Origin: Saprospiraceae bacterium
Lineage (GTDB): Bacteria > Bacteroidota > Bacteroidia > Chitinophagales > Saprospiraceae
Direction of reading: 5' to 3'
Assembly: GCA_020852155.1 (NCBI GenBank)
Contig: JADZBJ010000336.1
Location: 1 to 6,688 of the forward strand
Length of the DNA: 6,688 nucleotides
The notes under the pieces are model-generated. The model was not told where the DNA came from. It saw only the letters and a program-made list of their open reading frames with translations, and did no database searches. A program made the position numbers and the translations under genes. Below are positions 5,762-6,688 of this stretch, in pieces (within the stretch, counting starts at the first letter, position 1; every line of letters starts with the position of its first letter).

Positions 5762-6484
5762 ATGACCCGATTAAGCATCAACATCAACAAGGTAGCCCTG
5801 ATTCGAAATTCACGCGGCGGGAATCTGCCCGACCTGATTCAGGTAGCCAAAGATTGCGAACAATTTGGTGCGGAAGGCATCACTGTACACCCCCGGCCCG
5901 ACCAACGGCATATTCGCTATGCCGACATACCCCTGTTGCGCGAAGTCGTAACAACTGAATTCAATATCGAGGGCAATCCCGTTGATGATTTCATGGATCT
6001 GGTGCTGGCCAACCCGCCACATCAATGTACGCTTGTACCTGATGCGGTGCATCAACTGACCTCAGATGCTGGCTGGGACACCGTGACACATCAGGCGTTT
6101 CTGACAGACATTGTTCAGGAATTACATAAAAAAGGCATAAGGGTTTCCATATTTATTGATCCTGTACCCGCTATGGTGGAAGGCGCCAAACGCATTGGAG
6201 CAGATCGGATTGAATTTTACACCGGGCCTTACGCCCACGATTTCGCCCATAATCCGCATGAGGCGGTCAAGCCCTATACGCAAGCGGCGCTTGTGGCCAA
6301 CGAAATCGGGATTGGCATCAATGCCGGGCATGACCTCAATTTAAGCAATCTCAAATTTTTCCAGGCACATTGCCCCAACCTTTTGGAAGTGAGTATCGGT
6401 CATGCGATTATATCTGATGCGCTGTATTACGGGCTTGGCACGACAACCGCTATGTATTTAAGGTTATTAAAGAATAGAAAATAA
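5762..6484 (+). CDS. pdxJ: Pyridoxine 5'-phosphate synthase
   Basis: The last ring-closing step of the DXP-dependent vitamin B6 pathway: condenses 1-deoxy-D-xylulose 5-phosphate with 3-amino-2-oxopropyl phosphate to pyridoxine 5'-phosphate in the cytoplasm. The 240-residue length is normal. Family blocks in order are LSININKVALIRNSRGG (4-20), GITVHPRPDQRHIR (39-52), NIEGNP (68-73), QCTLVPD (88-94), SIFIDP (129-134), IEFYTGPYA (150-158), GINAGHDLNLSNL (185-197) and EVSIGHAIISDALYYGL (209-225). The residues matching the E. coli active site are present: His43, His50, Glu70, Glu151, His190 and the phosphate-binding Gly213-His214. The gene therefore appears intact. The ATG at 5762 puts the LSININK block four residues in, as usual; there is no Shine-Dalgarno. 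It lies 88 bp after the HolD-like gene; I could not find a clear promoter or terminator in that gap. Confidence 0.97.
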   Translation: MTRLSININKVALIRNSRGGNLPDLIQVAKDCEQFGAEGITVHPRPDQRHIRYADIPLLREVVTTEFNIEGNPVDDFMDLVLANPPHQCTLVPDAVHQLTSDAGWDTVTHQAFLTDIVQELHKKGIRVSIFIDPVPAMVEGAKRIGADRIEFYTGPYAHDFAHNPHEAVKPYTQAALVANEIGIGINAGHDLNLSNLKFFQAHCPNLLEVSIGHAIISDALYYGLGTTTAMYLRLLKNRK

Positions 6485-6688
6485 CAGACATATCAGCGAA
6501 AAAACGCCATTTTTAAAAGCATCATAAATATTTGATTATCAATTCATTAAATTTAAATACCTGCAAATTTTACGCTCTAGAAATAAAAATATTACTGATA
6601 CGTGGCATTTAGCTTCGCCTAATTTCTACCTTTGAAAACTCAAAATTACCCACAAGTAATTGTTTTCAGATAATACATTCACCGTTAA
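6485..6688. other. AT-rich intergenic tail without a recognisable gene
   Basis: About 28% GC by hand count, much lower than the flanking genes. No long open frame, tRNA or rRNA signature is visible on either strand. It contains small A/T symmetries (for example ATTTAAAT, and AAAAA-CGCCA-TTTTT just after pdxJ) too weak to call a terminator. The low GC fits a promoter-containing spacer before a gene beyond the window edge. Confidence 0.6.
6627..6634 (+). promoter_or_regulatory. Candidate Bacteroidota -7 promoter element (TACCTTTG)
   Basis: TACCTTTG matches the TAnnTTTG consensus of the -7 box used by the primary sigma factor of Bacteroidota. It lies in the AT-rich tail, 54 bp before the window end, where a promoter for a following + strand gene could be. 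No convincing TTTG -33 element is seen about 19 bp upstream (the nearest is ATTTAG at 6607-6612), so the call rests on a short match only. Confidence 0.25.

Noticed and set aside
6496..6514. Possible terminator after pdxJ (AAAAA-CGCCA-TTTTT)
   Set aside because: The stem is only A-T pairs with no GC core; it would be very unstable, so it is not called.

Overview
The window looks like chromosomal DNA of a member of the Bacteroidota. The evidence is an exported dipeptidyl-peptidase IV of the type common in that phylum, start codons with A-rich rather than Shine-Dalgarno leaders, an intergenic block of GGTTATTTG-type repeats, and an uncharacterised small protein of a kind I associate with the phylum. 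An affiliation near Saprospiria is only a guess. Genes are of moderate GC content, while the last ~200 bp drop to about 28% GC.

Layout: (1) The 3' end of a small membrane-protein gene enters from the left edge (to 305). (2) Positions 306-476 hold no gene but are packed with short repeats: three TGGTTATTTG units at 16-bp spacing, three TTTCAAC units, and a C/A-rich block carrying the first motif in inverted orientation. (3) A stand-alone SET-domain protein (477-863, +) follows and converges on (4) a signal-peptide-bearing dipeptidyl-peptidase IV (906-3122, -), with 42 bp and no obvious terminator between them. (5) The divergent interval 3123-3208 contains an imperfect palindrome. (6) A methylmalonyl-CoA mutase large-subunit gene occupies about 3209-5236 (+). 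Its 5' end is broken: the conserved reading frame can be followed back to about 3260 but carries two TAG codons (3293 and 3302), and the usual N-terminal ~60 residues are absent. The open part starts at a GTG at 3464. (7) Five bases after it comes a 143-aa uncharacterised protein whose C-terminal half resembles a psi-subunit (HolD)-like family. (8) pdxJ, pyridoxine 5'-phosphate synthase, is intact (5762-6484). (9) An AT-rich tail without genes follows.

Functionally this is mostly housekeeping: peptide catabolism (DPP IV), propionate/succinate interconversion (adenosylcobalamin mutase) and PLP biosynthesis (PdxJ). Mutase, small protein and pdxJ are co-directional and could be co-transcribed, although 88 bp separate the last two. 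I see no mobile element, CRISPR array, RNA gene or defence system. The most notable items are the broken 5' end of the mutase gene, which may be a real lesion or an assembly/sequence fault, the bidirectional intergenic repeat block, and the HolD-like small protein.
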